Positions 53,515-62,983 of a stretch of 64,000 nt of DNA are shown in pieces. The number at the start of each line of letters is the position of its first letter. The stretch's first letter is position 1. This stretch comes from Labrenzia sp. VG12. Lineage in GTDB: Bacteria > Pseudomonadota > Alphaproteobacteria > Rhizobiales > Stappiaceae. The stretch covers positions 1,736,001-1,800,000 of the forward strand of contig NZ_CP022529.1 in the NCBI RefSeq assembly GCF_002237595.1, given 5' to 3'. The translations under genes were made by a program, and so were the position numbers. The notes under the pieces are model-generated. The model was given only the letters and a program-made list of their open reading frames with translations. It had not been told where the DNA came from and did not search any database.

Positions 53515-54276
53515 CTAAGCGTCAACGTTGTTCAAGAAGGCCAGCACGCCCTGCTTGTGAACCTTGTCGCCAACGGCGACCATGTGGTCGCGCCCCGGGA
53601 TTTCCAGAATATCCGCATGCGGGATCAAGGCCGCCAGTTTTTGCGGAGAACCGGCAACATCGTCTTTGGTCCCGACGGCAACCAGCACCGGCCGTTCGAT
53701 CCGGGCGACATCCTCTTCGCTGATCTTCTGGCGCGACGACCGCATGCAGGCCGCCAGCGCGCGTCGGTCCGACCCCGTCTGTTCGGCAAAGGCACGGAAG
53801 GCCCGCCCGGTCCGGTCGCTGATATCCTGCAGTCGTTCGGTTTCAAGGGCTGTTGCAATCGGCTCCGGGTCCCCGATCCCGGTGATCATGCCGTAGCCCA
53901 GTCCGGAAAAGACGGCCCGGCGCACCCGGCCCGGATGGTTCAACGTCAGGAACGCGGAAATCCGGGCTCCCATGGAGTAGCCCATCACATCCGCCTGTTC
54001 GATCTTGAGGTGATCCAGCAGCCGGCGCGCATCTTCCGCCATCACGGGTGCCCCGTAGGCGGCAGGATCATAGAATTTCTGGCTGTCGCCATGACCGCGA
54101 TTGTCGATCGCAATGACACGGCGTCCGTCCTTCACCAGGAGATCCACCCATCCGGGATACCGCCAGTTCACTTGCTTGTTGGATGCAAAACCGTGGATCA
54201 GGAGGATCGGGTCGCCTTCCCCTTCGTCCAGATAGGCGATCCTGACACCATCAAACTCAAACTGCGGCATGAACAA
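53515..54276 (-). CDS. Alpha/beta hydrolase
   Basis: A 253-residue hydrolase related in fold to its neighbour: 'ILLIHGFASNKQVNW' (HGF oxyanion region), nucleophile elbow 'VMGYSMGARIS', and catalytic His in 'PGRDHMVAVGD'. The lid region is short. Two hydrolase genes of similar size in tandem suggest an old duplication or a shared pathway. The function is unknown. Confidence 0.85.
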   Translation of the reverse strand: MFMPQFEFDGVRIAYLDEGEGDPILLIHGFASNKQVNWRYPGWVDLLVKDGRRVIAIDNRGHGDSQKFYDPAAYGAPVMAEDARRLLDHLKIEQADVMGYSMGARISAFLTLNHPGRVRRAVFSGLGYGMITGIGDPEPIATALETERLQDISDRTGRAFRAFAEQTGSDRRALAACMRSSRQKISEEDVARIERPVLVAVGTKDDVAGSPQKLAALIPHADILEIPGRDHMVAVGDKVHKQGVLAFLNNVDA

Positions 54277-54492
54277 GTTAACCCTTACGTAAACGGAAAA
54301 CGCAATTAGTCCCTACCCTAAGCGGTTTACCGCCTCTTGGCAAAGCCCAAATCAAAATGCGCCACGCCCCTCGCCTGTGAACCGCGGCACAAAGCCTCTA
54401 CACAGACCGGGCAGGAGTGGATATGGTCCGCAAGATTTGGTATCGGGGTCCGGATTTGAGAGCTGGCCCTTGAGATAAAGAGGAATTTGACA

Positions 54493-54738
54493 ATGGCGGA
54501 TCAGGTCGTCCCGCACTTTCAGAATTCTAGCGGACATGACTCCGTAGCCATCGGTGCACGGGAATTCATGTGCATTGGCGCGAATCCGCCGTTTGACCAC
54601 CCTCACGTCTTCCTCGACATGGGCAGCGAAAACGAAGTGGTCTGCCCCTATTGCTCCACGCTTTACAAGTTCGATGCAACTTTGCAGGCAACCGAGTCCT
54701 CGCCTGCTGATTGCAGCTGGGCGCCGGCCGCCGCATAA
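54493..54738 (+). CDS. Small zinc-finger protein (zf-CHCC type)
   Basis: An 81-residue protein with a CHCC zinc-binding pattern: Cys in 'FMCIGANPPFDHPHVFLDMG', with His in 'DHPHVF', and two Cys in 'VVCPYCSTLYKF'. This matches the zf-CHCC family, known in mitochondrial complex I subunit NDUFS6 and small bacterial relatives. The ATG at 54493 (after a TTG at 54487) is used. It lies 15 bases ahead of the monooxygenase gene and is probably co-transcribed with it. Confidence 0.8.
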   Translation: MADQVVPHFQNSSGHDSVAIGAREFMCIGANPPFDHPHVFLDMGSENEVVCPYCSTLYKFDATLQATESSPADCSWAPAAA

Positions 54739-54753
54739 GCTATAAGCGGTGAC

Positions 54754-55956
54754 ATGAGCACGAATGGTGAGGCTGACCACCCGATCGTCATTGCTGGCGC
54801 TGGCATAGGCGGCCTCGCGGCCGCACTCGCCTTGCAGGCAAACGGTCATTCCATCATCGTGATGGACAAGGCCAGGGCTCTCAAGGAAGTCGGCGCCGGA
54901 CTTCAGCTGTCTCCGAATGCCTGCTCGGTTCTCGACCAGCTCGGTGTCTTGGAAGATCTCGCCCCCCACGCCTGTGCCCCGGACAATCTGCGTATCTGGT
55001 CAGGGGCGTCGGGCCGGCAACTGGCAACTGTGCGTCTTGGGAATTTCCTGAAAGAACGTCACGGCCACCCGTTCTGGCAGATCCACCGTGCCGACCTTCA
55101 ACAGGTGCTGCTCAGAAAAGCAAAGTCGGTGGAAGGCATCGAGCTCAGGCTCGGCTGCGAGATCGTGGATCTGACCTCCTCCCCCTATGACCACCTGTCA
55201 TGCATTTTCCAGGACGATCAGGTCACAGGTCATCAGAACTGCAAGGCCCTGATCGGTGCGGACGGTGTCTGGTCGAAGGTGCGACAGCTTGTGCCGGGCC
55301 ATGAGAATGCTCATTTCAGCGGGCAAGTCGCCTACCGCACAACCTTGCCTGTCGATGCCGTCCCCAAACGCTGGCTCGGCGATGCGGGTCTCTGGCTCAA
55401 TGAGGACTCGCATCTGGTTCACTATCCGGTCAAGGGCGGCCGGGAACTCAACATTGTCGCGCTGACCTCGGAAGCCTGGCAGGATGAAACCTGGTCCGCA
55501 CCGGCAGACAAGGAAGCCCTGCTGCACCAGTTCGCCAACTGGCCGACGGATGTCCGCAATCTTCTGAGGTCCTCGGATCACTGGCTCAAATGGGCCCTGT
55601 GCAGCGTCAAGGCCACTGCCCCCTGGTCTCACGGCCATATCGCCCTCCTCGGCGACGCCGCGCATGCGATGCTGCCCTACATGGCCCAGGGTGCGGCAAT
55701 GGCCATTGAAGATGCCGCCGTTCTTGCCAACCACCTGCCCGCAGACGCAACCAATATTCCGGCTGCCCTGAGAGCCTTCGAGCGCGAACGGAAATCGCGC
55801 GTGGCGCATGTGCAGGACATTTCCTTCGGCAACGCCCGTACGTTCCACTATTCCGGCGCCATGGCCTTTGCACGCGATATGGTTCTGCGTCTGTCCAAAC
55901 CCACGTCCCTGGCAAGCCGGTACGACGATATTTATGGCTGGACGCTGCACCAGTAG
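54754..55956 (+). CDS. FAD-dependent aromatic monooxygenase (UbiH/salicylate hydroxylase type)
   Basis: A 400-residue class A flavoprotein. The FAD dinucleotide motif is 'VIAGAGIGGLAAALALQANG', the DG motif is in 'LIGADGVWSKVR', and the second FAD site is 'ALLGDAAHAMLPYMAQGAAM'. All three hallmark motifs are intact, so it should be active with NAD(P)H and O2. The substrate is not indicated; relatives include salicylate and 3-hydroxybenzoate hydroxylases. It follows the small zinc-finger gene by 15 bases. Confidence 0.85.
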   Translation: MSTNGEADHPIVIAGAGIGGLAAALALQANGHSIIVMDKARALKEVGAGLQLSPNACSVLDQLGVLEDLAPHACAPDNLRIWSGASGRQLATVRLGNFLKERHGHPFWQIHRADLQQVLLRKAKSVEGIELRLGCEIVDLTSSPYDHLSCIFQDDQVTGHQNCKALIGADGVWSKVRQLVPGHENAHFSGQVAYRTTLPVDAVPKRWLGDAGLWLNEDSHLVHYPVKGGRELNIVALTSEAWQDETWSAPADKEALLHQFANWPTDVRNLLRSSDHWLKWALCSVKATAPWSHGHIALLGDAAHAMLPYMAQGAAMAIEDAAVLANHLPADATNIPAALRAFERERKSRVAHVQDISFGNARTFHYSGAMAFARDMVLRLSKPTSLASRYDDIYGWTLHQ

Positions 55957-56030
55957 ACAGCGCTTTTGCTTGAGCCGTGCGATAAGCTGGGCTAAAGCCA
56001 ATCCCCAATCAGATGTCAGGGAGTTTCAAG

Positions 56031-56774
56031 ATGACCGGTCAGAACGCAGACAACGTTGTAACCGCAGCGTTTCTGGTCATCGGCGACGAGATCCTGTCGG
56101 GCCGTACCAAGGACAAGAACATTGGGTTCCTGGCCGACTACCTGACCTCCCTTGGCATCGACCTCAAGGAAGTCAGGATCGTGCCGGACGAAAAGCCCGA
56201 GATTGTCGGCGCGGTGAACAGCCTCCGGCAGAAATACGATTATGTGTTCACCTCCGGCGGCATCGGTCCGACCCATGACGACATCACGGCCGAGAGCATT
56301 GCGGACGCCTTCGAAGTGCCGCTGAACCTTGACCCGCGTGCCGTCGCCATTCTTGAAAAGCACTATCTGCCGGGCCAGTTCACCCCGGCGCGCCAGCGCA
56401 TGGCACGCATCCCGGAAGGCGCCGACCTTATCGAGAACAAGGTTTCCAAGGCCCCTGGTTTCAGAATTGGCAACGTTCACGTGATGGCAGGTGTGCCGTC
56501 CATCATGCAGGCCATGATGGATGCACTGGCCCCGTCTCTTGCAACCGGCACCAAGATGCTGTCGGAAACCGTCGCGGCGGACATGCCGGAGAGCCGGATC
56601 GCCGAACGCCTGGCCGCCATCCAGGATGCGCATCCCCAAACGCTGATCGGGTCCTACCCGCGGGCCAGCGATGGAAAATTCACCACCCAGATCGTCATAC
56701 GCTCGCGCAACGAGGCCGTATTGCAGGCGGCTGTTGGCGATGTCGCCGCTGCCGTTGCCGAGCTCACCGGATAA
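56031..56774 (+). CDS. CinA N-terminal/molybdopterin-binding domain protein
   Basis: A 247-residue competence/damage-inducible CinA-like protein with only the N-terminal MoCF-type domain: 'FLVIGDEILSGRTKDKNI' and 'VFTSGGIGPTHDDITAESIA'. CinA homologues have pyrophosphatase activity on pyridine-nucleotide products, while the amidase CinA C-terminal domain is absent here. The ATG at 56031 has GGGAG 7 bases upstream, so the longer start at 56013 is not used. gpt follows after 27 bases. Confidence 0.85.
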   Translation: MTGQNADNVVTAAFLVIGDEILSGRTKDKNIGFLADYLTSLGIDLKEVRIVPDEKPEIVGAVNSLRQKYDYVFTSGGIGPTHDDITAESIADAFEVPLNLDPRAVAILEKHYLPGQFTPARQRMARIPEGADLIENKVSKAPGFRIGNVHVMAGVPSIMQAMMDALAPSLATGTKMLSETVAADMPESRIAERLAAIQDAHPQTLIGSYPRASDGKFTTQIVIRSRNEAVLQAAVGDVAAAVAELTG

Positions 56775-56801
56775 TTTGCCGGACAATTTGAAGGAAGAGA
56801 T

Positions 56802-57311
56802 ATGGAAAACCCCGCCCAAAACAAAGCTTTCCCGGTTTCCTGGGACATGTTCCACAGGGACTCGCGGGCCCTCGCCTGGCGGCTGTCGAGTGAGGGTGAG
56901 TGGAAGGCCATCGTCTGCATCACCCGCGGCGGCCTGGTGCCGGCCGGCATCGTCGCCCGTGAGCTGGGCATCCGAACGATCGAGACCGTTTGTATTGCCT
57001 CCTATCATGACTATGACAACCAGGGCTCGCTGCAGGTCATCAAGCCGATCGACCCGAAAGTTGTGGATCTGGAAGGTGGCGAAGGCAGCGGCGTTCTGGT
57101 GATCGACGATCTCGTCGACACGGGCAAGACCCTCAAGGTGGTCCGGGAAATGCTGCCCAAGGCCCATTATGCCACCGTCTATGCAAAGCCGGTTGGCGTG
57201 CCCATGGTGGATACCTTCATCACCGAAGTGTCTCAGGACACCTGGATCTATTTCCCCTGGGACATGGGCTGGCAGTTCCAGCCGCCACTTTCCAAGGACA
57301 CCGCCGGCTGA
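56802..57311 (+). CDS. gpt: Xanthine-guanine phosphoribosyltransferase
   Basis: Salvage enzyme converting guanine and xanthine to their monophosphates with PRPP. The 169-residue Gpt form has the PRPP-binding motif 'VLVIDDLVDTGKT' near residue 100, the catalytic 'ITRGGLVPAGI' and the C-terminal 'DTWIYFPWDMGWQ'. The length is normal. It follows the CinA-like gene on the plus strand and is followed by a strong inverted repeat. Confidence 0.93.
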   Translation: MENPAQNKAFPVSWDMFHRDSRALAWRLSSEGEWKAIVCITRGGLVPAGIVARELGIRTIETVCIASYHDYDNQGSLQVIKPIDPKVVDLEGGEGSGVLVIDDLVDTGKTLKVVREMLPKAHYATVYAKPVGVPMVDTFITEVSQDTWIYFPWDMGWQFQPPLSKDTAG

Positions 57312-57413
57312 TCCGCCCGAACGGGAAAAACCGGCTGCGGGCTCAAATACGGATGTCACCTGGAGGTGACGCCATTGTTGCGCATTCGCAGAGAACATCC
57401 TGAACAAGCATCC

Positions 57414-57447
57414 ATCGACCGGTCGGACACATGTTTGACCGGTCGAT
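57414..57447. repeat. Inverted repeat between gpt and the L,D-transpeptidase gene
   Basis: ATCGACCGGTC and GACCGGTCGAT form perfect 11-base arms with a 12-base loop, 100 bases past the gpt stop. The right side is followed by TTTG. It may end the gpt transcript, or be an operator for the next gene. Confidence 0.55.
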
Positions 57448-57585
57448 TTGCATCTGCGACACCGAATCGCTGCAAACTGACGTGAAACAAGCCAAGGCCA
57501 ATCGGGTGACACAGGCAAACAGTCGCCTATCCTGTGCCCGGGCTTCCGCGTGACCCCGTGTGTCAGCACGTGAATGGAAATGGGA

Positions 57586-58260
57586 ATGCTGAACCGACGC
57601 CAGTTTCTTGCTTTTGCCACGGCGGCATTCGCAGCAGGCTGCCAGAACCAGGCGCAGCTGCCGCCCCGGCCCGCGCGTCCGGGCACCCCTGGTGCCGATG
57701 GTGTGAAGGTCTCCTCGGATTTTGCACAGATGTACCGGGCCATGCCCGGGGAGCGTTTCCCGCTTCCGGCGATCGACCTGAGCAAGATTGATCCGGTCTA
57801 CTACCGCCAGCTGGTAGATTATTCTGCCCCTGAACCTGCCGGAACGATCATCGTCGACACGCCGAACCGGTTTCTTTACCTGACCATGGCGGGCGGCAAG
57901 GCCATGCGCTATGGCGTCGGCATCGGCCGTGCCGGTTTTGCCTGGGGAGGCCGCGCCAGGATCCAGCACAAGAGGGCCTGGCCAACCTGGACGCCTCCGG
58001 CAGAGATGATCGCGCGTCAGCCCGACCTTGAAAAATACCGGGAAGGCATGCCGCCCGGCCTCGACAATCCGCTTGGTGCACGGGCGCTTTACATCTTTGA
58101 AGGCAACCGCGACACGCTTTACCGCCTTCATGGCACTGCAGATACCTGGTCGATCGGGAAAGCCGTTTCGTCCGGCTGTGTGCGTCTGCTGCAGCAGGAC
58201 GTGATCGATCTATACAACCGCGTCCCGAACGGCACGCCGATCGTGGTCCGTCAGGCCTGA
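57586..58260 (+). CDS. L,D-transpeptidase (YkuD)
   Basis: A 224-residue cell-wall enzyme. The N-terminus has a twin-arginine-like pair and a lipobox-like segment ('RRQFLAFATAAFAAGC'), so it is probably exported and lipidated. The YkuD domain covers the second half, with the His in 'RLHGTAD' and the catalytic Cys in 'SSGCVRLLQQDV'. It would cross-link peptidoglycan at meso-DAP or attach proteins to it. The ATG at 57586 has GGAAA upstream at a good distance; two earlier ATGs are less likely. Confidence 0.88.
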   Translation: MLNRRQFLAFATAAFAAGCQNQAQLPPRPARPGTPGADGVKVSSDFAQMYRAMPGERFPLPAIDLSKIDPVYYRQLVDYSAPEPAGTIIVDTPNRFLYLTMAGGKAMRYGVGIGRAGFAWGGRARIQHKRAWPTWTPPAEMIARQPDLEKYREGMPPGLDNPLGARALYIFEGNRDTLYRLHGTADTWSIGKAVSSGCVRLLQQDVIDLYNRVPNGTPIVVRQA

Positions 58261-58275
58261 ACTCTCAAAAAACAT

Positions 58276-58980
58276 TCAGGCAATCTCGAGGGTCACCGGC
58301 CTGATGGCGTCGATCCCGTCAAGCCGGACATCGCAACCGATCGCATAGGTCTCCACGCCTGCGGCACGCGCGGCTGCAAATGCTGCCGCATAGGTCGGGT
58401 CGATATCGCCTGCAAGGCTCAGGCGATCGCAATCGGGCCGCTGGACCAGGAAGACCATGGCAGCGCGATGTCCGTCGGCAACCATGTCCGCCAACTCGCC
58501 GAGATGCTTGGCCCCTCTCGCCGTCACGCTGTCCGGAAACTCCGCAAGCCCCGGCTGACGCATGAGGTGAACATTCTTGACCTCGACATAGGTCTTTGCC
58601 CCGGCATCGCTTTCCAGCAGGATATCGATGCGGGAATTCTTGCCGTATTTGACTTCCCGGCGCAGGGAAGCAAAGCCGGACAGCCCGTCGATCCGGCCCG
58701 CCTCCAGGGCTTCCTCCACCAGCTTGTTGGGATGCGCGGTGTTGATGCCGACCAGCGCGCCGTCTGCTTCGATCACTTCCCAGGAGTATTTGAGCTTCCG
58801 TTTGGGATTGTCCGAAAGCGACAACCAGACCCGGGACCCCGGTTCCTTCAGCCCCAGCATGGAGCCCGGGTTGGCGCAATGGGCCGTAACTGCACTGCCG
58901 TCCTCAAGGACAACATCGGCAAGGAAGCGCTTGTAACGTTTCTCGAGCCGGCCGCCGACCAGTGGCGCGGTGAACTTCAT
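58276..58980 (-). CDS. sfsA: SfsA family protein
   Basis: A 234-residue SfsA protein: 'RYKRFLADVVLEDGSAVTAH', 'GSMLGLKEPGSRVWLS' and the conserved 'YVEVKNVHLM' region with a PD-(D/E)xK nuclease-like site. Named for sugar fermentation stimulation in E. coli; probably a DNA-binding or nuclease-like protein. The ATG at 58980 is the family start. It lies 43 bases after trkH on the minus strand and 15 bases from the convergent L,D-transpeptidase gene. Confidence 0.9.
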   Translation of the reverse strand: MKFTAPLVGGRLEKRYKRFLADVVLEDGSAVTAHCANPGSMLGLKEPGSRVWLSLSDNPKRKLKYSWEVIEADGALVGINTAHPNKLVEEALEAGRIDGLSGFASLRREVKYGKNSRIDILLESDAGAKTYVEVKNVHLMRQPGLAEFPDSVTARGAKHLGELADMVADGHRAAMVFLVQRPDCDRLSLAGDIDPTYAAAFAAARAAGVETYAIGCDVRLDGIDAIRPVTLEIA

Positions 58981-59023
58981 GCGGGGCAATCCTCATGCAG
59001 GAAGGTGGAAAGACGCTTCAGGC

Positions 59024-60469
59024 CTATTTGGACCAGAAATCCGGGTCAAGCAGCACCAGAACCGTGAACAGTTCAAGACGGCCTAAAAGCATGGCAAAGG
59101 ACAACAACCACTTTGCGCCGTCCGGCAGCGGCGCGAAATGACCAGCCGGTCCGATCATGGGCCCGAGCCCGGGCCCGACATTTCCGACGGACGTCGCCGC
59201 GGCGGAGACGGCCGTGACCAGATCGAGATCAAAAAACGACAGCGCAACCGTAATGATGCCGACGGACCCCAGATAGACCACCAGGAACGCCAGGACCGAG
59301 AATGACAATTCCGGTGTCAGCCGCGTGCCGCCATATTCTTCCGACATGATCCGGTGCGGGCGCACCATGCGGCGCAGATGCGCCCTGACCGTGCCGAAGA
59401 AGACAAGAAAGCGGAAGATCTTGATGCCGCCCGTTGTCGATCCGGTGCAGCCACCGACGAACATCAGCAGCAAGGTGATGCCGACAACCGGCGCGCCCCA
59501 TTGCGAAAAGTCGCCGAGCGCATAGCCCGTCCCGGTGACCACCGACACCACGTTGAAAGTGGCACGCAGCAGCGCCTCATCGAAGGGAAACTGCATGTTG
59601 ATGCCGAGATAGACCGTCAGCGTCAGCGAGACGAGCGCCAGAAAGCCGAGCAGCGCCCGAACCTGTGGGTCGCGCCACAGCAACAGCGGATGACCGCGCA
59701 AGGCCTGCACGATCAGCACGAAGGGCAAGGCGCCGACCACCATGAAAAACACTGCCACCCAGCCGGATGCCGGGTTGGTGAAATACCCGAAGGACAGGTC
59801 ATGGGTGGAAAATCCACCCGTCGCAATCGTGGTCAGCGCATGGTTGAAGGCATCAAACAGCTCCATGCCCGTCGCCAGATAGGCCGCGATGCAGGAGACC
59901 GTCAGGAAAAGATAGGCCAGGCCGATCAGGCGGATCAGTTCCACGGAACGGCTGACGATCTTTTCCGACCTGTCCGAGCTTTCACTCTGAAACAGCTGCA
60001 TTCCGCCGATTCTGAGGAAGGGCAAAAGCACGATCGCCATAACGACAATCCCGATACCGCCCATCCACTGCATCAGGGACCGCCAGACAAGAAGACCCGG
60101 CGGCAAGCCGTCAAGGCCCGTCAGAACGGTCGAACCTGTGGTCGTAAAGCCGGATACGGCCTCAAAAACGGCATCGGCATACCCAACGCCCAGCCACAAG
60201 AACGGCAAGGCTCCGAAAGCGGGCAGCGTCGTCCAGGCAAGCGTAGTCAGAATGAAGGTCTGCCGTGTGTCCAGGCCTTCACGCAGGGCTCCGCCCACGG
60301 CAATGGACAAGAGCATGCCGACCATCCCGGTCAGCAGCGCCGAAAACACAAAGGCCTGCCAGTCCGCGTTTTTCTGCGCAACGTCGACAATCGCCGGAAT
60401 CAGCATGGCGGTGGCAAGCCCGACATACAGGAAGCCAAGGACGTTCAATACGGGTCGCAAAGAAATCAA
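59024..60469 (-). CDS. trkH: TrkH-family potassium uptake protein
   Basis: A 481-residue K+ channel-like transporter. Four P-loop units are visible, including 'SGFTTTGSTVLTGLDG', 'TTIATGGFSTHDLSF', 'VVTGTGYALGDFSQWG' and 'AAATSVGNVGPGLGP', each bearing a selectivity Gly. The frame is open to a TTG at 60559, but starting at the TTG at 60469 (M-ISLRPVLNVLGF, with GGATGAG upstream) gives the usual length for the family. The regulator TrkA is not in the window. Confidence 0.88.
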   Translation of the reverse strand: MISLRPVLNVLGFLYVGLATAMLIPAIVDVAQKNADWQAFVFSALLTGMVGMLLSIAVGGALREGLDTRQTFILTTLAWTTLPAFGALPFLWLGVGYADAVFEAVSGFTTTGSTVLTGLDGLPPGLLVWRSLMQWMGGIGIVVMAIVLLPFLRIGGMQLFQSESSDRSEKIVSRSVELIRLIGLAYLFLTVSCIAAYLATGMELFDAFNHALTTIATGGFSTHDLSFGYFTNPASGWVAVFFMVVGALPFVLIVQALRGHPLLLWRDPQVRALLGFLALVSLTLTVYLGINMQFPFDEALLRATFNVVSVVTGTGYALGDFSQWGAPVVGITLLLMFVGGCTGSTTGGIKIFRFLVFFGTVRAHLRRMVRPHRIMSEEYGGTRLTPELSFSVLAFLVVYLGSVGIITVALSFFDLDLVTAVSAAATSVGNVGPGLGPMIGPAGHFAPLPDGAKWLLSFAMLLGRLELFTVLVLLDPDFWSK

Positions 60470-60759
60470 GCGGCACTCATCCCAAAAACCGACGCGGACG
60501 GTTGGCGATCGATAGCCCGCTTCAGACCCCGTCCTACCCGTTTTCGGCTGATTTTCCAATGGGGGGGCTTGCGCCTTCCCCGGCAGAACACAGGCGGGGA
60601 GAAGAGGCTGGCACGAAAAACCACAACCTGACCCAGAGTAAGTTGTATTTTATTACCGCGCGTTCAGAATTTCGTAGCGATTGGATTTTACTTTTACGTG
60701 TCTACCCAAAAAGAACGATCTATACGTGAATTTGACAAGGAATTGGTGAAATTAAACGG

Positions 60760-62946
60760 TTGGGTCTACATACGCTTGTATTCCGGATCAGCTCCATTCT
60801 GGTCATTTTGGTCCTCTGCAGTATCGGCCTTGTCTCCGGCCTGAGCTATTTTGAGCTCTCCAGAACGACCAAGGAAAACGCCTCCATCCGGATCGACCGC
60901 GCCGCGCGGAGCGCCGTCGCGATTCTTTGTTTTGGCACAGACTTCGTTTTCCACCCCGAGTTCGACAGCAACAACAACCCGGTATCGCTGAGGATTGCTG
61001 CTGACGCCACCCGGTTCCCGCTGCAACCGAGCGACCAGTTCAACCAGTTGGTCACTGCGATCGGGAGAACCAATCAGGGAGCTGCCAACCTGTTCAAGTG
61101 GTCCGAGGAAACGGCCACCTTCGACCGGTTTGCAACCACCTTCAAGGCTCCTGACGGCGGTCCGGCGCCCGCTTTTTCGCTGGGCGAGGGCCATCCGGCT
61201 TATGCCAGCCTGGCTGCAGGCCATCCCTATATCGGCAATGTGCCCGTGCAGGGCCGCCTTCGGCTGGCCTATCTGACGCCCATCCTGACGGCGGATGGCA
61301 AGGTTGCGGGCGCCGTTGCCGTCGATGTCGGCTGGGTCGATGATCTGACCCATGCGGAGAACCGCTTGAAGACGCGGATCCTGTCGGCGGCGATTGTCAT
61401 CCTGACGGCGGTTATTCTGATTGGCGGCCTCCTTTTGCGGTTCGAGCTGTTGCCCCTGCGCCAGCTTGCAGGTGTTGCCAACGACCTGGCGGGAGGCACC
61501 AAGACCAAGAACATTCCACACACGGAACGCCGCGACGAAATTGGCGACCTTGCACACGGCCTTGAGAAAGTGACGGATCTGCAGGACAAGCTGCACAAGC
61601 TTGCCTATACCGACCCTGTCACGACAGCGGGCAACCGCGCCCAGTATTTCTCGGATCTTCGCAAGGCCCTGCTGCGCGCAAAGCAGAACAGGGCCTCGGC
61701 GTCCCTGATCCATCTCGATTTCAACGGCTTCGCCAAGGTCAACGACACATTCGGCCAGCAGGTCGGCAACCGGATCCTGCTTCAGGCCTATGCGCGTCTT
61801 GCCAACATTTTTGGTCCCAGGGCCCAGATCGCCCGGATTTCGGCCGATGACTTCTGCATTCTGTTGCCATTTGACAGCCAGGGAGCCATTGCAGAGGACT
61901 ACGCGATCAAGGCGCTTGAACTGCTTTCCTCCCCCTTTCACCTGGAAGAAGGGGAAATCCGGGTTGAGCCGAGCATCGGAATTGCGCTCCTTCCAAGGGA
62001 CGCCGAGGATGTTGAAACGGCCCACCGCGTCGCTGGCCTTGCGCTTCGAGCGGCCAAGAAGAAGGAAGGCCCGCGCTACGAGTTTTTTGCGCCGCCCCTC
62101 AACGAACGCATCCAGAAGGAGATGCTGACGGAAACGCTTTTGCGTGCCGCGTTGAAGACAGATCAGCTACTTTTGCATTACCAACCGCAAATCCGGCCAG
62201 TGGACGGACGATTGGTTGGCGTGGAGGCCCTGATCCGCTGGCCGAGCGAAAAGCGCGGTTTTATTCCACCTGGAGAATTCATCCCGATTGCCGAAAAAAC
62301 CGGCCTTGTGCTGGAACTGGGTCAATATGTGCTGGAAGCGGCCTGCAAGCAGGCGGCAGCCTGGCGCCAGGAAGGCTTCGACTTCCGTCAGGTGTCGGTC
62401 AATGTCTCACCCTTGCAATTCCGTCAGCCAAGCTTCGCCGATACGGTCCGCAACGTACTCGACACCTACGGCCTGCCACCGCATGTTCTTTGCCTGGAAG
62501 TCACCGAGAACGTCTTTTTCGACACCAGCGAGGTGACGGTTCTCGATATCCTGTCAGACCTGCAACAGATTGGTGTCCAGCTGTCCCTCGACGATTTCGG
62601 CTCCGGCTATTCCTCCCTGATCTATCTTCACAGGCTCCCCTTCCAGGAACTGAAGATCGACCGGGCGTTCCTCACGAAAGCCGACGAGAATCCGCAAAAG
62701 CGACAATTGTTTGAAGCCATTGTCGGCCTCAGCCGCAGCCTCGGCCTCCGGGTGATCGCCGAAGGTGCGGAAACTGCCGGAGAATATGCCCTGACCGCGG
62801 CGCTCGGCTGCGACGGCCTCCAGGGCTTCTACTGCTCACCGGCCGTTCCTGCCGGAGAACTCCGGGACCGCGTCTCGGCCTTTCAGAAGACCCTTGCTGA
62901 TTCTGGCAAACCATTGTCTGGGATATCCGAAAGAAAGCGGGCCTGA
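60760..62946 (+). CDS. Membrane HAMP-GGDEF-EAL protein, likely c-di-GMP phosphodiesterase
   Basis: A 728-residue signalling protein: an N-terminal helix, a periplasmic sensor of about 180 residues, a second helix near 'ILSAAIVILTAVILIGGLLL', HAMP, then GGDEF and EAL domains. The GGDEF motif is degenerate (SADDF in 'RISADDFCILL'), so the cyclase half is probably inactive or regulatory. The EAL half keeps its active-site residues: 'VEALIRW', 'NVSPLQF', 'EVTENVFF', 'LDDFGSGY', 'LKIDRAF', 'EGAE' and 'QGFYCSP'. The start is a TTG at 60760; no in-frame ATG or GTG lies nearby. Confidence 0.9.
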   Translation: MGLHTLVFRISSILVILVLCSIGLVSGLSYFELSRTTKENASIRIDRAARSAVAILCFGTDFVFHPEFDSNNNPVSLRIAADATRFPLQPSDQFNQLVTAIGRTNQGAANLFKWSEETATFDRFATTFKAPDGGPAPAFSLGEGHPAYASLAAGHPYIGNVPVQGRLRLAYLTPILTADGKVAGAVAVDVGWVDDLTHAENRLKTRILSAAIVILTAVILIGGLLLRFELLPLRQLAGVANDLAGGTKTKNIPHTERRDEIGDLAHGLEKVTDLQDKLHKLAYTDPVTTAGNRAQYFSDLRKALLRAKQNRASASLIHLDFNGFAKVNDTFGQQVGNRILLQAYARLANIFGPRAQIARISADDFCILLPFDSQGAIAEDYAIKALELLSSPFHLEEGEIRVEPSIGIALLPRDAEDVETAHRVAGLALRAAKKKEGPRYEFFAPPLNERIQKEMLTETLLRAALKTDQLLLHYQPQIRPVDGRLVGVEALIRWPSEKRGFIPPGEFIPIAEKTGLVLELGQYVLEAACKQAAAWRQEGFDFRQVSVNVSPLQFRQPSFADTVRNVLDTYGLPPHVLCLEVTENVFFDTSEVTVLDILSDLQQIGVQLSLDDFGSGYSSLIYLHRLPFQELKIDRAFLTKADENPQKRQLFEAIVGLSRSLGLRVIAEGAETAGEYALTAALGCDGLQGFYCSPAVPAGELRDRVSAFQKTLADSGKPLSGISERKRA

Positions 62947-62983
62947 CCAAGGGCCCCAGTTCCTTCCGCGGATCCACAGGCCG

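Noticed and set aside
56016..57785. Long minus-strand frame opposite the CinA-like and gpt genes
   Set aside because: Two well-supported genes lie on the other strand, so this is a shadow frame.
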